A stretch of DNA of 64,000 nucleotides from Pelargonium x hortorum (Eukaryota; Streptophyta; Magnoliopsida; Geraniales; Geraniaceae), in contig JAYMTJ010000001.1 of assembly GCA_036897525.1 (NCBI GenBank), positions 1 to 64,000 of the forward strand. The letters run 5' to 3'. The notes under the pieces were generated by a model that did no database searches, was not told the DNA's origin, and was given only the letters and a program-made list of their open reading frames with translations. Shown in pieces: positions 38,901 to 51,230 of the stretch; positions within the stretch are counted from its first letter, which is position 1; each line of letters starts with the position of its first letter. A program made the translations under genes and the position numbers.

Positions 38901-41900
38901 CGAATATACTGGACAGGTAAAAAATGAAGCAAGGAATTACTTCTTTTGTAAGAGTAAAGTCCGGCGGGATCCAAATAAGAAAAGAAAAGCTTTTGAATTT
39001 CAATTAAAAGAATCCAGCCAAAAGTGTTTAGTTTCTAGCTAAGCCCCTGTTGAGACGAGGTAACTGGTACAAAAGTCTAGGGGGTGTTTTATAAATTCTG
39101 TGAATCTAAGTAAGTTCTCTAAGGGAGAACCTCGGGGTTAGGCTCGCATAGAGGGGACTACGCCCATACTTAAAGAAAACTTTTATATATGGGAGTTCAT
39201 AGAATACCCCCGTAGAGTTCACTTTGTCAGCTTAGCAAATTTTAGAAATCTGAGATACCCAAAACAAAACCCCCTTTTTGCCAAAGAAAGACTGAGTATA
39301 GAATTCATTGTACGATTTGAACCAAGAGTCTTCTACAATTTCTTTTATGAAATTATTACTGAAAGAAAAACTAAATTCCCTAGTAGAATCGAGTCAATCC
39401 CTTGCCTTGTTAAATTTGATAAGTAAAGCACTGAAATTTTCCCTATCTCAGAAAATCTGGAACAAAAGAAAGAAGGGATAATAAAAGTCTTGCAGCTACT
39501 AAAAGATTGGATTTGTCAGTAAGGATGTTTCTATAGAATGTATTCGTATTCCTAACATAAGTTGAGAATTTCCGGGTGTAACAAGGGTTTTCTTAAGCCT
39601 TTAGTGTTGGATTCTTCTAGTAACCTGGGCGGCGTATCCCCGTAGTCAAGATTTCTTATTTAGGAACTTAAAATTAATTCGGCATGAGGTCTCCTGTTTT
39701 CGCTTCAACCCTATTAGTACCAGTTATTTTAAGGCTAAATCTTTGTAGATAGGAACATACAAATATAACCTTGATGAGCAGGATCTTTAGTAGATAAGGT
39801 GTGTTTCAAAAGAAAGAGAGCTAAAATATTTTTTAGCTCGTAAGAGGGGTTATGCCTCTGAAAAGAGGAGATTGACTTTATATTTTAATATAGAATTCTT
39901 TTAAGTAAGAACGGGGGAGGGTTATATAAAAAAGCAAAAGTAATATATTTAGTTAATTAATGTTAATGAATCAAGTTGTAATGTAAGGGGTTTCCTTTAT
40001 AAGAGAGAGCATAGAGTACTTGGAGAGTTTATCATGTTATGAGCATAACTATATAAGTTTAAGTGAAAATTAGATGAAATTGAAAGGTCAAGGCTTTTCT
40101 CCCTATCAATTAAAAAGTAGAGACTTCAGAGTCGTCTTGTTTGTTATTATATCAGTATATACCTAATGCTAAACAAGGAACTCCTAGCGAAGACCCAAAT
40201 CCAACATACAGTTATAGCTACAGAGTGTTATAGCCTCAAAGGGTATAAGTCTTAATAAGAGTATAATTTATAATAATACAGAGTAAGAAAGCAAAGAACA
40301 AACGAGTTCTGGAGAAGAAGTCCGTCCATTTTTTTCTTTAGAAGTCAAGTACTTGAGACTAAAGATTCAGTAATCAAAAAATTTTTTTTAAGTCCGTTTG
40401 TTGTAGGTATTTTAGTGTGTAAGGGTTTAACTATCAATAAACTCTTCTTCATTTCCCTCCCTTCACTACGTTTCAGTTGGGTAGAAGGATTAATAAAAGA
40501 CTATCTAGGACTCTATCCTCCCTAACGATAAGGGCCATAAACCAAGAGGTAAAACAATTAGAACCATTACCAATACACTATAATACTTACTAGTATAACT
40601 AGTGTAATATTAAGACTAATTACTAGAAGAAAATCTATTTTATAACTTAAACTTAGTTTAAGTAGCCTATTATTAAAACTTATAAGAAATAACTATAAGA
40701 AGGAACAATTAATCGACTACATTTTTTGAGATTAAACTTGCTTTTTTGCAGGTTACAGAAGCTTAAGATTATATACTAATACTAATGGATAGAGTAGGAA
40801 TTTTAGGTTAGCGGGTGCTTCCAAGAAAGTCTTCTATTCCCCGAATTTTTCTATGAGGATAGGATTTACTGTAAAGAGAATTTTCTTATCTGATTAATTA
40901 CATAAAAATTTGAAGTATCCTAGTTAACTCCTTTTTTTTATATCCTTATAGTACAAGTTTATCCGCGTGCCTTTGTTTGGAATAAGAGTTTCGAGCTACT
41001 GTTTTTCGAGCAACTCCTAATTAGGCAACCCCTATTTATAGTAACGATAAAACTGCCTTTAGACTATGAAGTAAGTGATATGCTTTTTTCAAAGATCCAA
41101 ATAACGTATATAAATCGCAAGTCCTTGATACTCTATCTATTAAAGGGTCCCGCTACGATTAGAGCTTAATTTAACAAGGATCCTATTATATTACAGTTAT
41201 ACATATGTGTATATATTAATTACAATACAATATAAAGTGTCAAAGAAACTGGGCAGTCGGAAAGTGTAGTGAACACTAGCCGCCTACTAGCCTACATATT
41301 TAAGCACCGGTTTTTTTAATCCCCTCTCTGGCATAAGCTTTATCTTTCTCATACGAGGCACTGGGTTGAGTTCTTGTCGGTATATAGACTGCCCAAACAG
41401 CCCCATCCAGGTACTAGGTACTACTTAAATATTTTAGTTAGCCCTGGGTCTAGTATTTTATTTCCTAAGCACTAAGCATTTTCTGTAATAGTTGGGTAAG
41501 CTGTAAGCAAGTCTTTTTTCTTTCTAGGAGGAGCTTATAGCCCCTTTACAGAACCTTGAGATTTAAAATTTAGGCATTCTCGAAGAAAAGAAATTGTGGT
41601 AGAAAATCTTTTTTAGTTAGTAAAACCGCGTATTTAGGCAGACAATAAGGGGTCATTTAAGCCAGAGCAACTCTGTAGTAGATTATTTAAGCAAAACAAA
41701 AGCGGACTCTTTTGTGTTTATGTGGGAGTGCCGAAGTCAAGACTTTTTTTTATCCGGCTAGTAGCTAGAAAATTATCCCGCCTTTATTTAAGTTAAGACC
41801 CATATTCTAGTAAGTTATAATAAAGCTAGAGGATTGCTCAAATACCTAGAGCTTTTTTAGTGAAACGGGGGATAACCGGAAATAGATACTTATTATCTAG

Positions 41901-42987
41901 GGATCCCCACAATAGAAAAGCCTGCTTCTGCAACACGCAATTTAGATTATAGTATATAAAACGACTCTTTAACTTAACTTGAAGAATATATGTAAAGCCT
42001 TTTTTTTTTTAAGGGAATGGAATCCCATAAATATTTGGAGTTTTTTAATTTGCTTGCGCTGTAATTACAGTCTAATCGTTTAAACATGTGAAAACGAAAA
42101 AAAAAGGGTCTAAACAAAAAAACAAGTGTACTTTTCTTTATTGCGGCTCGGGTTAGCTTGGACATTTGCCAATGCCAAGGATAGTAAGTTTCTTTTTATG
42201 GATTTTTTTCCTAGGCGTTTATCCAAGAGCAACCCTTCAGAAACTGGGCGAATCGAATATTCGTGACTTAGTTTAGTTGTTTGCTATAATGTCAGCCCTC
42301 TGGAAGACTTTTTTTCATTTAAGTTAAGAGTGTTCCAGGATTAAGTTATGGGATTTCACACAAAAGAGTGAGGCTAGATTTTGAGCCCAAGAAATCCCCT
42401 CGGGGTCTACTACGATAAGGGCTCCCAATATAGGGAATAGGGGTCTCCTCAAGCCAAGCATGGAGTTATATAATGTAAATAAAAAGGGGATTCTTAGTTA
42501 AATAAATCTGAGATATCGGGAGCCATTGCAGCACTTATGGTTTTAAGGGTGTTGCTTCCTTTATTTGATAAATGGGGATAATTTATTGGTTAGTGCCTCT
42601 CTTTTCGGAGTTTAACAGGCTCGTTGAAACATGGATATACGCATACCCGGAATACCTAAGTAAGAACTTTCTCTGAGATTTTTAGTACACTACCAAGAAA
42701 GTGAAGATACAAAGATTTGAGACCTGGTCTTTACTTATTATGAAATGAAAGAGAAGGCTTTTTATTTACCAAAACCAATAAGCCTAACTTCGGAAAAGTC
42801 TCTAACAAACAAGACGTAAACTAAATCAGAGAAGAAGTATCCCAATTTCTAAGAATATAGAGAATCTCCGGGTTAAATCTATTCTATCCAACATCTTATA
42901 ACCTTAGTTTAGTTAAAAGGGAGCGCACTAAAAGGAAGAATTTATATAAATATTAGGCAAGATTCTATTTTCTTAGTATTTTCGGGG
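32950..42987. other. Long non-coding stretch
   Basis: No gene is recognised in 10 kb. About 33,200-33,880, 34,340-35,160 and 40,000-40,700 are the plainer spacer texture. The 34.2-35.1 kb block shares short strings with the 48.5-49.1 kb block, listed under findings. Open frames stay below 90 codons. Confidence 0.5.
34765..34780. repeat. 16-base match to 48,648-48,663
   Basis: GCTAAACAGATGATCG occurs identically here and at 48,648. Both copies lie in blocks with similar flanking vocabulary, such as TAGATCGGAATCAAGA at 34,253 and TAGATCGAAATCAAGA near 48,689, but not in the same order. This suggests shuffled remnants of one older sequence, or chance. Confidence 0.4.
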
Positions 42988-43072
42988 TGGTGGAGAGACC
43001 CTGTCAGTTACATTTGTCTGGCAAGAGAGTGAGTACTTTACTTTAACAGGGGTTCGATTCCCGCTAGCACTT
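42988..43072 (+). tRNA. tRNA-like sequence, identity uncertain
   Basis: AGGGGTTCGATTCCC has a canonical TTCGATT T loop with three strong G-C pairs and is followed by GCTAGCACT, a possible 3' acceptor strand. GGTGGTGGAGAGACC at the 5' side resembles the start of a class II (Ser/Leu) tRNA. The outer two T-stem pairs fail because of an extra G after CCC. No clean anticodon arm or matching 5' acceptor strand is seen. Confidence 0.3.
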
Positions 43073-46000
43073 CGTAATCAATTCAATAAGGAATTGACTA
43101 CAAGCGAGCTCTATAACTAGGAGTTCCCCCCTCTAAGAATCTAGGGACTTAGGAAAAGTCTACTTTGGTCATTTTACTAAAGATAATCTAAAAGATTAAA
43201 GCTAATGAGTCAAAAAGCTCCTAACCGGACAGCCCTTGTTTGTACGTATATCACGAAAACTTTTAAATAAAACCAACCAGGAACGTAGTGGCGCTAAAAA
43301 TCAAATACAGAGGAAGCCCTTATACTAATCTAATCCAAAAGCCCTGCACTTATGAGCAAAAAAAGACTCAGCTGTATTGTCAATCCTTACTTTACTCCGG
43401 ATTCTCCTTACAAAGAATATACTACTAGAAAGTCCTTTAGTAGTCGTCAAGAAGGCATTCTATAGAGTTTCCTAAACCTAAAAAAAAAGTTATAAGCCTT
43501 CTATATATATAACCCTCTAGAGTTTTAAACTATGTAGGTAGTTACAGAAGGCAACTTTCATTGTTTCGATAAGTAAAAACAGGAAGGGCTGTGGGAAAAC
43601 TACTCTGGTCTGGTGCACTTTTTTTTTATATTATAAGTATACCTAAATATCTAAATAAGACTGCGTCAATCTAAAAAAATTCTAGAAGGAGTCCTAGATG
43701 GGGCAATGCTACTCCATTTCTATTTCTAATAGACGTCAGGAGAGATTCTTTTTTACAAGTAACATTCCCAGAATTCCTCCTTATGATATTGCAAAAGGAC
43801 CTGAGGGCTTTTTAAACAACAAGGTTTGATGTAAGTCATTAAGTCATATCGATACGTATGGGCCTTTTTTACACAAGCTAATTTTCTTGAAATTTAGGAA
43901 CTCCGGATTCGGTAACATAAACAACTCTAGCTATCGCTTAAAATTTTAGGTCTAGGGGGCCCCACTCGCTGTATTCGTAAGGGAGGAAAATGCGGATTTT
44001 AGTTTGATACTTGTGAAATGAAAACACTGCTCAGTTCATGTATTATATATTTGAGTAACTCTGTCGGTAATAATAAAGGATATCATTCCAAGGTCGTGAA
44101 AGGGAGAAGCCTTAATTCGCTCAGCTAGGCAGTCCTTTTAGCAGGAGTATCCACTTACAAACATTTTTTCTGGAAAAAAAATGTCTTATAGCAAGAATTC
44201 TCCATTCTAGGAGTACTCTATTGGACTTTCGGCAGGGCAGAAGTACCTGATTTTAATAGCTCTTAAGAGAAAGAAATCCTTTGTTGTGTTGGTTTACCTC
44301 AGCCTTAAGTTTAGAAAGCTTCAAAAGAGCATACATACCTTGACCTTTTAGAATTCTGATACACTTATACTCTCTTTCATTCTGGCATTATGGACTGCCC
44401 GTAATCAAGCCATTAGAGACTTTTTTAGACTTTAAGGAATATTTTACCTCCGTTTAGTAAAAACTTGTATTTTGAAAACACTCTACCTCAAGCGTTTCTG
44501 CTTTAACCTCCTCTGAAAGACTGCCTAAGATTTACCTTTAAAGTCAAGAAGCTCTCCTTGAGCTCTACACCCCCCCCCATTGTCTTTACCGGAAATTTTT
44601 AAGCTTGAGTTTAGTTCTTTTATACCCTATTTAGGTCTGGAACTGAGGAAAGAATACACAAGGAATACCGGAATTCAAGTCTTATCCCATAAAACTTCCT
44701 ATTGGAATGACTTCTTACTCTTCTACATATTTTTCTTATGAGTGCCCTAACTTATTTTATTACATGCCTATCTTCCTATAGTACTTACTATTAGTTAAGA
44801 AAAACCCCTACTATTTTCTGTATTCCTGTCTACCCTATATCTGGAAGAGGCCCGAAGTAAACCTAAAAAGGACTAGACGGCTAAGGTAATGGCCCTGGGA
44901 TTAACAACGGATAAGAATTTAGATAATTCTATATTAAAGACCTCAACTAAAATCAAATAAAAAGTGTTAATTTAGGATTCAATATTACCTTTGCGCTTAA
45001 TTAGGGATTCTTCCACTCCACCGTATCCCTTTGTAATCTTCTATGGAAGCTAGGTACACTATCTTATAACCTACAAGAGATAATTTAGAACCAAATAGAA
45101 AATCTTATAAAATACTTATAAAGTGACAAAAACGGAGTTTGTATGAGGACTTCATTTTTCTTCATCTGAGCTTTGTATTGTGATTTTCAACGAAGGCTTG
45201 AATTAAAATATAATGCACTGAGTACAATAAGTTAATGATCTTAGATTATATTCCGAAAGGAGTCTCTTAGAAAGAAAGAAAGTATACAAGTTTGTAGGGT
45301 AAAGGAACGAATTCTTTTTTAAATTATAGGACAGAGCAGACTCTAATTTTAAACTATGTTATAAGATTCTAATCTTTGAGGGGTTGCTACCGGAACGAAG
45401 TATGCCTTAAAAGCTGGAAAAGGTATAGTCGATTTATCTATGTAAATGTGTATCCCAAGCTGAGGATATTAGAATATGTTAAGTTAAGGCGCTATGATTA
45501 CCTTGAATAATACGGAGTATTGAATAACCATAAAGCAGTTGAACTCAATGTTCGCCTATTTGACTAAAGGACTGTTCCACACTTATGGGTAATAGAAATT
45601 CATTCTAACTTTAATTCAACTAGGGCAACCTTTTTTCACTAGATATGCTTGCTTCTTGTATTATTGAGCCGCGCCCTACACACTTTCACCACTTTGTGCT
45701 TAAAGGGAATGCTGTGCTATATAAGTGTATTTTAATAAATATAAAATAGAACTCCCTAGCTGTTCAAGTTTAGTACTATTGTACTTTGAAAACTCTTCTA
45801 AAACGAAAATCCTGCGTCTGTCCCTCATATATAATATGTGGGGTATTCGCTTTGGATTTGAAATGGGTTTTTGGGGGTCTTTAGGAGTTCTATAATCTTG
45901 GAGGAAAGGAACGGAGTCCAGTCTTATTTAAAGGTATAGCAGCTTAAAGAAGGTATTTTTTTAAGGAATAAGATCCTTCTATTTTATATATTACTAACAA

Positions 46001-46331
46001 GAAATTTTTTCAGTAAAAATCGAGAATAACGCAGGACTAAAAGCCGGTATTTATTTATTTATTTGTAGAATCTTTTAAAACTAAAAACTACGCTTCGAAT
46101 TCCAAAAATCTAGTATGTATAAAGGAAGCTGGAGTAATAAGAGTAGGAAAAGGGTATTCTTTTTGACTTTTCCTTTATAAGACTTATAAGATAAGAGCTA
46201 CCAAGGGTCTCCTTTTCATAGTAAAGCCCCCTTAGCCGCGCACACTGGGCCTTTTCCGGGTGTTTGGGCTAGTGGGACTGTTGCCTTTGAAATTGAAGAG
46301 TTAGGCTAAGAGGTCTTACAAAAGAGGTAAG
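43073..46331. other. Non-coding stretch
   Basis: No gene is recognised. Both textures are present, the plainer one at about 44,270-45,070. A run of nine C lies at 44,570-44,578. Nothing suggests a protein gene. Confidence 0.5.
44570..44578 (+). repeat. Run of 9 C
   Basis: Nine cytosines in a row are unexpected at this base composition; a base-calling artefact is possible. Confidence 0.85.
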
Positions 46332-46395
46332 AGGTTGAAGTTCTGGGATTAGAACCCCTGTTGCTTTAGAGTTTCCCTGTTCTGTAACTATAGTT
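46332..46395 (-). tRNA. tRNA-like sequence (T-arm side)
   Basis: On the minus strand AACAGGGGTTCTAATCCCAG contains loop TTCTAAT with three inner G-C pairs. Upstream TTACAGAACAGGGAAACTC could be D- and anticodon-side remnants. The acceptor stem is not found. A second T-loop-like string (ACAGTTCAAGTCCGA, minus strand, near 46,412-46,426) follows within 60 bases, so two remnants may be adjacent. Confidence 0.25.
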
Positions 46396-46433
46396 TTACT
46401 TTATTTTATCGGACTTGAACTGTTGCCATTGTC

Positions 46434-46457
46434 TTTCTTAACACTGCTGTTAAGAAA
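46434..46457. other. Perfect 10-bp hairpin with tetraloop
   Basis: TTTCTTAACA, loop CTGC, TGTTAAGAAA. All ten pairs are Watson-Crick. It sits within 40 bases of two tRNA T-loop-like strings, so it may be a processing structure or a distorted anticodon arm. No T run follows. Confidence 0.6.
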
Positions 46458-47693
46458 TTCATATAAGTTATTTAGGGGAATTCCACCAGGATATTTAGGA
46501 GCAAGTCAAAAGGAGTCCGTTTAAGTAAAGGCACAAGTCAAAGTATAAGAGTTTCAACCCTTACTTGTTTATCCTTTATCTATCAGAAAGTCTTTAATTA
46601 ACAGGTTGCTATAATATGTTTTCTAGGTTTGGAAAATAGTTTCCAAACTATACTAAACTGGGAATGAACTAGAAAGCCAGGTACATATATTAAGTTAAGG
46701 AATGCTTAGGTGTTGAGAACAAGGTAATAGTAATAAAGCGCACTCTCTTCTCGAAGGAAGTTAGTAAGAAATCAAAGGGTATAATACATACAGCCAGGGG
46801 AATCTCAGTAATAACTCCTAGCAAGCAAGAACACCCATTGGGAGGAGATAAACCCCATTTCGCAGGGATTTTACAAAGCAAGACTGTTAAAAAATGTATA
46901 TAAAAAGAAAAGGGCCTTCTTATTCCATTTAAGAGTTTGATTTGAGAGGCTAATTAAAGAGAGGTTTCTCCAATTCAAATTCAATAATGTATAAGTTTTT
47001 TTTTACAATTTACAAAAGGTAAAAACCAGGAGCCCTTTCTAGGGTTAGAGTTTTTTAAGCAGGTTAATTAAGGGTATATTTTACTAGAAAAGAGGTAAAG
47101 TCTAAAAAGGAACTTTAGTAAATAGGAAGGTAAAGTTGATTAATAGCTTATAGTAACCTAGATATATAGAAATATATGAGAAATCCGCTCTCAAATAAAT
47201 ACAAATCAGGATGTCTCAACTTAAATGAAACTTAAAGAAGTACAGTTTTCATGAAACACCTCAGGCTCAGGAGATCCTTATAGAGAAAAGGTTTTCTAGA
47301 TAAAAAAAAACTTTAACCTCTTTCAAATGAATATTCGTTATCTTGAGTCCTTCGGGAAGCCCTTAGAATATATGCTCGAGGGATTCCGAGTAAGTGTCGA
47401 AAGAAAAGAAAGGCTTAACAAACAGAGAGGGGTTTTCTAATCCTTTTTTATTGCACAAGGAAAAGTTTCTAGTCTTATATCAAACAAAGCAATAATTTTA
47501 AGGGGGTTTCCCTTTATTATTGGATTTTTTGCCTTTAGGGGATTTGTTTATAAGCCAGCTTTTTGACTAATTACAAGGAAAAATGGAAGAGTAAGCGTAG
47601 TTAGAGCCCAAAATCTTCGGGATTCTTCGTCCGCTTAGGTGTTCTCAGGGGTTTGAAGTATTCGGATTAGCAAAGATTGCTTTACCCGGAAAA

Positions 47694-47706
47694 GGGGGCG
47701 GGGGGG
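47694..47706 (+). repeat. Interrupted G run
   Basis: Five G, one C, then seven G. Unusual in this AT-rich DNA; it could form a weak G-rich structure or reflect base-calling error. Confidence 0.8.
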
Positions 47707-48647
47707 CTTACGTATCTGAAAGGCTTGCGGGTAATAACACCGAGTTTTATAGGACTTCCTTTTGGTATTAGAAGTATAATTGGGGGAACTAAAGCCCAAA
47801 ATTTATATACTTTAAATAAACAGGGTCGGTTTTACATTATAATAGACGTACAGGGGCATTTTTAAAAAGTCTTACTTATTTATGTTTTACGGGTAAGATT
47901 AGGATTAAGAGTGTTGACGAGAGTACCCTTCGTATGAGTAACTTTATTACTTCTCGGTTTCCAGACTTATTTAATAAGTATAAAAATTTTTTTGATGTAT
48001 ATTGTATAATGTGTGACAGAGTATTATAATTAGATGCTAGCTTTCTTTCTGATTAACAAGTGTATTACCTTATTGTGTAGGCAATACAAGACCCTAAGTA
48101 ATTTGTCTACTTTATGTCACAAGACCCGGCACCTAACTTTAAGAATTAAAAGTATTCTCAAAAGAAATTAAATACACGGAAATCCTATACAATAGAGTAA
48201 TATAAGGAAGGGGGGGTGGTATAGGCTGCGAAAAAAACTTTATTAAGGTTCCTATGCGAGTTACCCTTATACTTTTGGGTCCCTTTAAAATTAGCAGGAT
48301 CCTGAAAAAGAAATAACATGATAAATGACTAACATCTTCATATACCCTATTTCTTCCCTTTTTTTTTTTTATTCTGACACAAGGCAGCGGCTTCCTTCTT
48401 AGCTGTAGGTATTCGAGAGAGGGATTTCTAGAGCTATTTACTTTATAGCCAGGATATAGAAAGGTAGAATTAGCAACATACACCGTCAGATAGAGCTCTC
48501 AACCTGGAAAGAAAGTCATAGCTCATAAGCTGTATCTATCATAAACATAAACTCGAATAGAAAATTGTTAGGATATAAGCTACTAACTCTTTAATGGGAA
48601 ACTCCTATTATCCTGCTGCACGCTAACAAATTCCCAATACAAATCCT

Positions 48648-48663
48648 GCTAAACAGATGATCG
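48648..48663. repeat. 16-base match to 34,765-34,780
   Basis: Second copy of GCTAAACAGATGATCG. TAGATCGAAATCAAGA follows about 25 bases downstream, whereas the related string lies 500 bases upstream in the first block. Confidence 0.4.
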
Positions 48664-49134
48664 CTTTACCTTTAGCGGCAATCCAATTAGATCGAAATCA
48701 AGAAGAACCTACAACAAAAAAAAGTGAATATCCTAAATCCTAAACTGGTAAGCATGCTTAGTCCTCTCAAAGAACAATCCTCTCTAGCAGAAGAAAGAAA
48801 TAGAATATGTTCCTTGCAAACAAATAAGAAGACATTTAGCATCGGAATTATCCTTATTAAATGAAATTCACTAAAACGGGAACTCCTTTACTTAAACTTA
48901 AATAACACTTTCTAGGGATCCTCCTTTAGATACACAGGCTGATAGAGCAACAATCCCAACCATGAAAGAAATGTGTCTAAGCAGTATCATAAACACAAAT
49001 TAAGGAATACTAATACAAAATCTTGAACTCCTTGAATTGCTTATCCTATCCGCTTAGACATGAAAGGGAGATTCCTCTAGTCCATTACAAAACCAAGTAA
49101 ACATAACTAGTTTGAGGCCGGTGCATAGGGCCCC

Positions 49135-49158
49135 TGTAATTTGTATTCTAGAATTAGG
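49135..49158. repeat. Member of a small dispersed repeat
   Basis: TGTAATTTGTATTCTAGAAT plus TAGG. It matches 51,208-51,230 with one substitution and one single-base gap. A shorter, more diverged relative (TGTACTCTAGAATTGGG) is at 17,996-18,012. Function unknown. Confidence 0.5.
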
Positions 49159-51061
49159 TATACGGCTAGTCTTCAAAAAAGATTACGGATATTTATACTT
49201 AAAGTCGTATTGGATTCAATACAAAATACACATGTAAGCAGCTACACCTTTGAGTTTAACCTGGCAAAAACGCTAATTACGGACTAATAAGGTAAAGGTC
49301 TCCCTGCTACATATTTGTAAGCTATAACTTGAATTCTTTTCTCAGGTTGAATTTGTATCTAAATAGAATCCTTAGGGAACCCCTATCTGGCCTGCAGGAA
49401 AAGTACTCACTATAATTACTACTCAGAATTGTAGAGGTCTAGTAGCTAGGATAAAATAAATAAGCTTTTGAACTACCAAGGGATTTTACTATAACGAAAT
49501 ACTATTATTTATTCAAGGATTCTACTAGCTCGAAAATAGCTTATAGGTTTTTCAATTTCTTTTAACTTCTAGATCAGCTCCCTCTTAACTAGAAAAAAAA
49601 AGTAGGGGCACAGAAGTGTTTTATACCCATAATTTTAGATTAGATTCAAAACAAGAAGAAAACCTTTAGTCCTATAATTAATAATTAATTGTCTTTAACC
49701 GGACCAGAAACATATTGCTTTAGTTATTTTACTCTCTTTATTATCTTTACTTTAATCTTTAACCCAAAATACAAAAGAAAAGCGTGCAGGAACAACAGCA
49801 AAGGGGGTCCTTTTTTAGAATACAAAGAACTCTATTTTCAATTTACTAATAACTCTATCCCTCTATTGACTGAAAATAAGTACTTTTACTATATGCTAAG
49901 AAATGCAACCCTATTTACGACTGCCTAAAAAGCAATACCCAGCAAAGACCAAATCTGTCCAAAAATTCCATTGAAATGGTAACTACATGTCTTAGATCGC
50001 AAAGAATACCCGAAATTTTCTATAGGCTTGGACCCGTTAGTAGCTAAATTAAGCCCGAGTCCTATACATCCTGATAAAACCTAACGAGAGTTTTGCAAAA
50101 GAGGACTAAAGCTTGTATATATTCGATCGAGTATTAAGCCCTTTTTAGTATCTGTAGGCTCTAGGAGTCCCTTGTTTAGGGAAAATCCTATATATAAGGG
50201 CAAAAAAGAATAGTAGAATTCTATTCTATTCTATAAATTACCAGTCATTTTTGACAATAGAGATACAACAGAACTGGATGCTTTTTACAAATACATGATA
50301 TAACGGGTATCCGTGTAAAATAGAAGGAGCCCCTTATATCTTTTTTTTTCCGAACGTATCTACTCCTGTGAATGAAGGCATAGTAAGCAGCTAGTCAAAG
50401 TCAAATACAAGGCCCTCTCTAAGAATCTAGAAGGATAACTCGCGGTAATTATTAAGCAATCTAGTTCAGATTTAAATATTATAAGGGGTTACTCTCCGGG
50501 CCTATCTCATAGGAAGGGTTAGAAATCCTAGTCCAAGGTAGAAAAAAGGCCAAATGTATGCCTCCTAAAAAAACTAATAGCTTTTTTCATAGATAACAAG
50601 AGTCCAATAGAAGCTCCTATGAAATGAGTGCGAAAGTTTTGTATTACTTTATTATTAATTAATTACAATTCAATTTAAGGAGGAATTCCTATCCTATGTC
50701 AGTCAGTACTATAACTTATAAAGAAATAGATCCTTTGTTGTATCGAGTATAAATATGATATTGTAAAAAAAAAGTCAGAAACAGCAAGCACTTGTCAAGA
50801 ATAGAAGTCCAGTCTGCATATGAGTAAGGTTTTTTTGTATACTTCTTTTTTATACTTATACTTTCGGGTTTTTTAGTGATGAAGACTTGTTGTAGCGGCA
50901 GCGGCATCCTACCTATGAAAAATGAACCGGATCCTGATTGATATATCCCGGCCCCAGTGCTCAAATAGATTATCTTAATTGCCCTCGGTATACTATATTC
51001 TCTCCTACAATAAGGTAAGAATCCTAGTAAACCCTTCAAAAATATCCAGGTCCAGGTATTG

Positions 51062-51115
51062 TATCGAAGTGAGCTTAATAATAGAAATGTCACGAGTTCG
51101 AATCCTCTTGCCCCA
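51062..51115 (+). tRNA. tRNA-like sequence (T-arm side)
   Basis: ATGTCACGAGTTCGAATCCT has a canonical TTCGAAT T loop. If one C after the loop is ignored, four of five stem pairs form. TTGCCCC follows like a 3' acceptor strand. GTATCGAAGTGAGCTTAATA upstream may be a D/anticodon remnant. No GGGGCAA partner is found upstream, so only the 3' part is supported. Confidence 0.3.
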
Positions 51116-51207
51116 AGAATACTTTTGTTTTACTTTGTAAAGAATTTAGAACCTTTACTAAACTAGGTATAGTCTTGTATGGGACAATTTTGACTAAGTC
51201 AAAAGCT

Positions 51208-51230
51208 TGTAATTTGTGTTCTAGATTAGG
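51208..51230. repeat. Member of a small dispersed repeat
   Basis: Second copy of the repeat at 49,135-49,158, about 2 kb away on the same strand. The shared core is TGTAATTTGT then TTCTAGA and TTAGG. Confidence 0.5.

Larger units (their letters stand above)
46396..51061. other. Non-coding stretch
   Basis: No gene is recognised. The plainer spacer texture lies at about 46,540-46,900 and 48,480-49,110. The longest open frames here, 48,139-48,483 (-) and 50,716-51,093 (-, GTG start, 125 codons), have no recognisable domains, and their lengths fit chance. G runs occur at 47,694-47,706 and 48,210-48,216. Confidence 0.5.

Noticed and set aside
46931-46950. AAGAGTTTGAT, resembling the SSU rRNA 5' start
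   Set aside because: It is a ten-base match some 5 kb upstream of the SSU-like tract, without supporting motifs between.
48139-48483. 114-codon open frame on the minus strand
   Set aside because: Chance length; contains low-complexity lysine and proline runs from homopolymers; no family resemblance.
50716-51093. 125-codon open frame on the minus strand
   Set aside because: It starts with GTG, has no recognisable domain, overlaps a tRNA-like sequence, and one or two frames of this length are expected by chance here.
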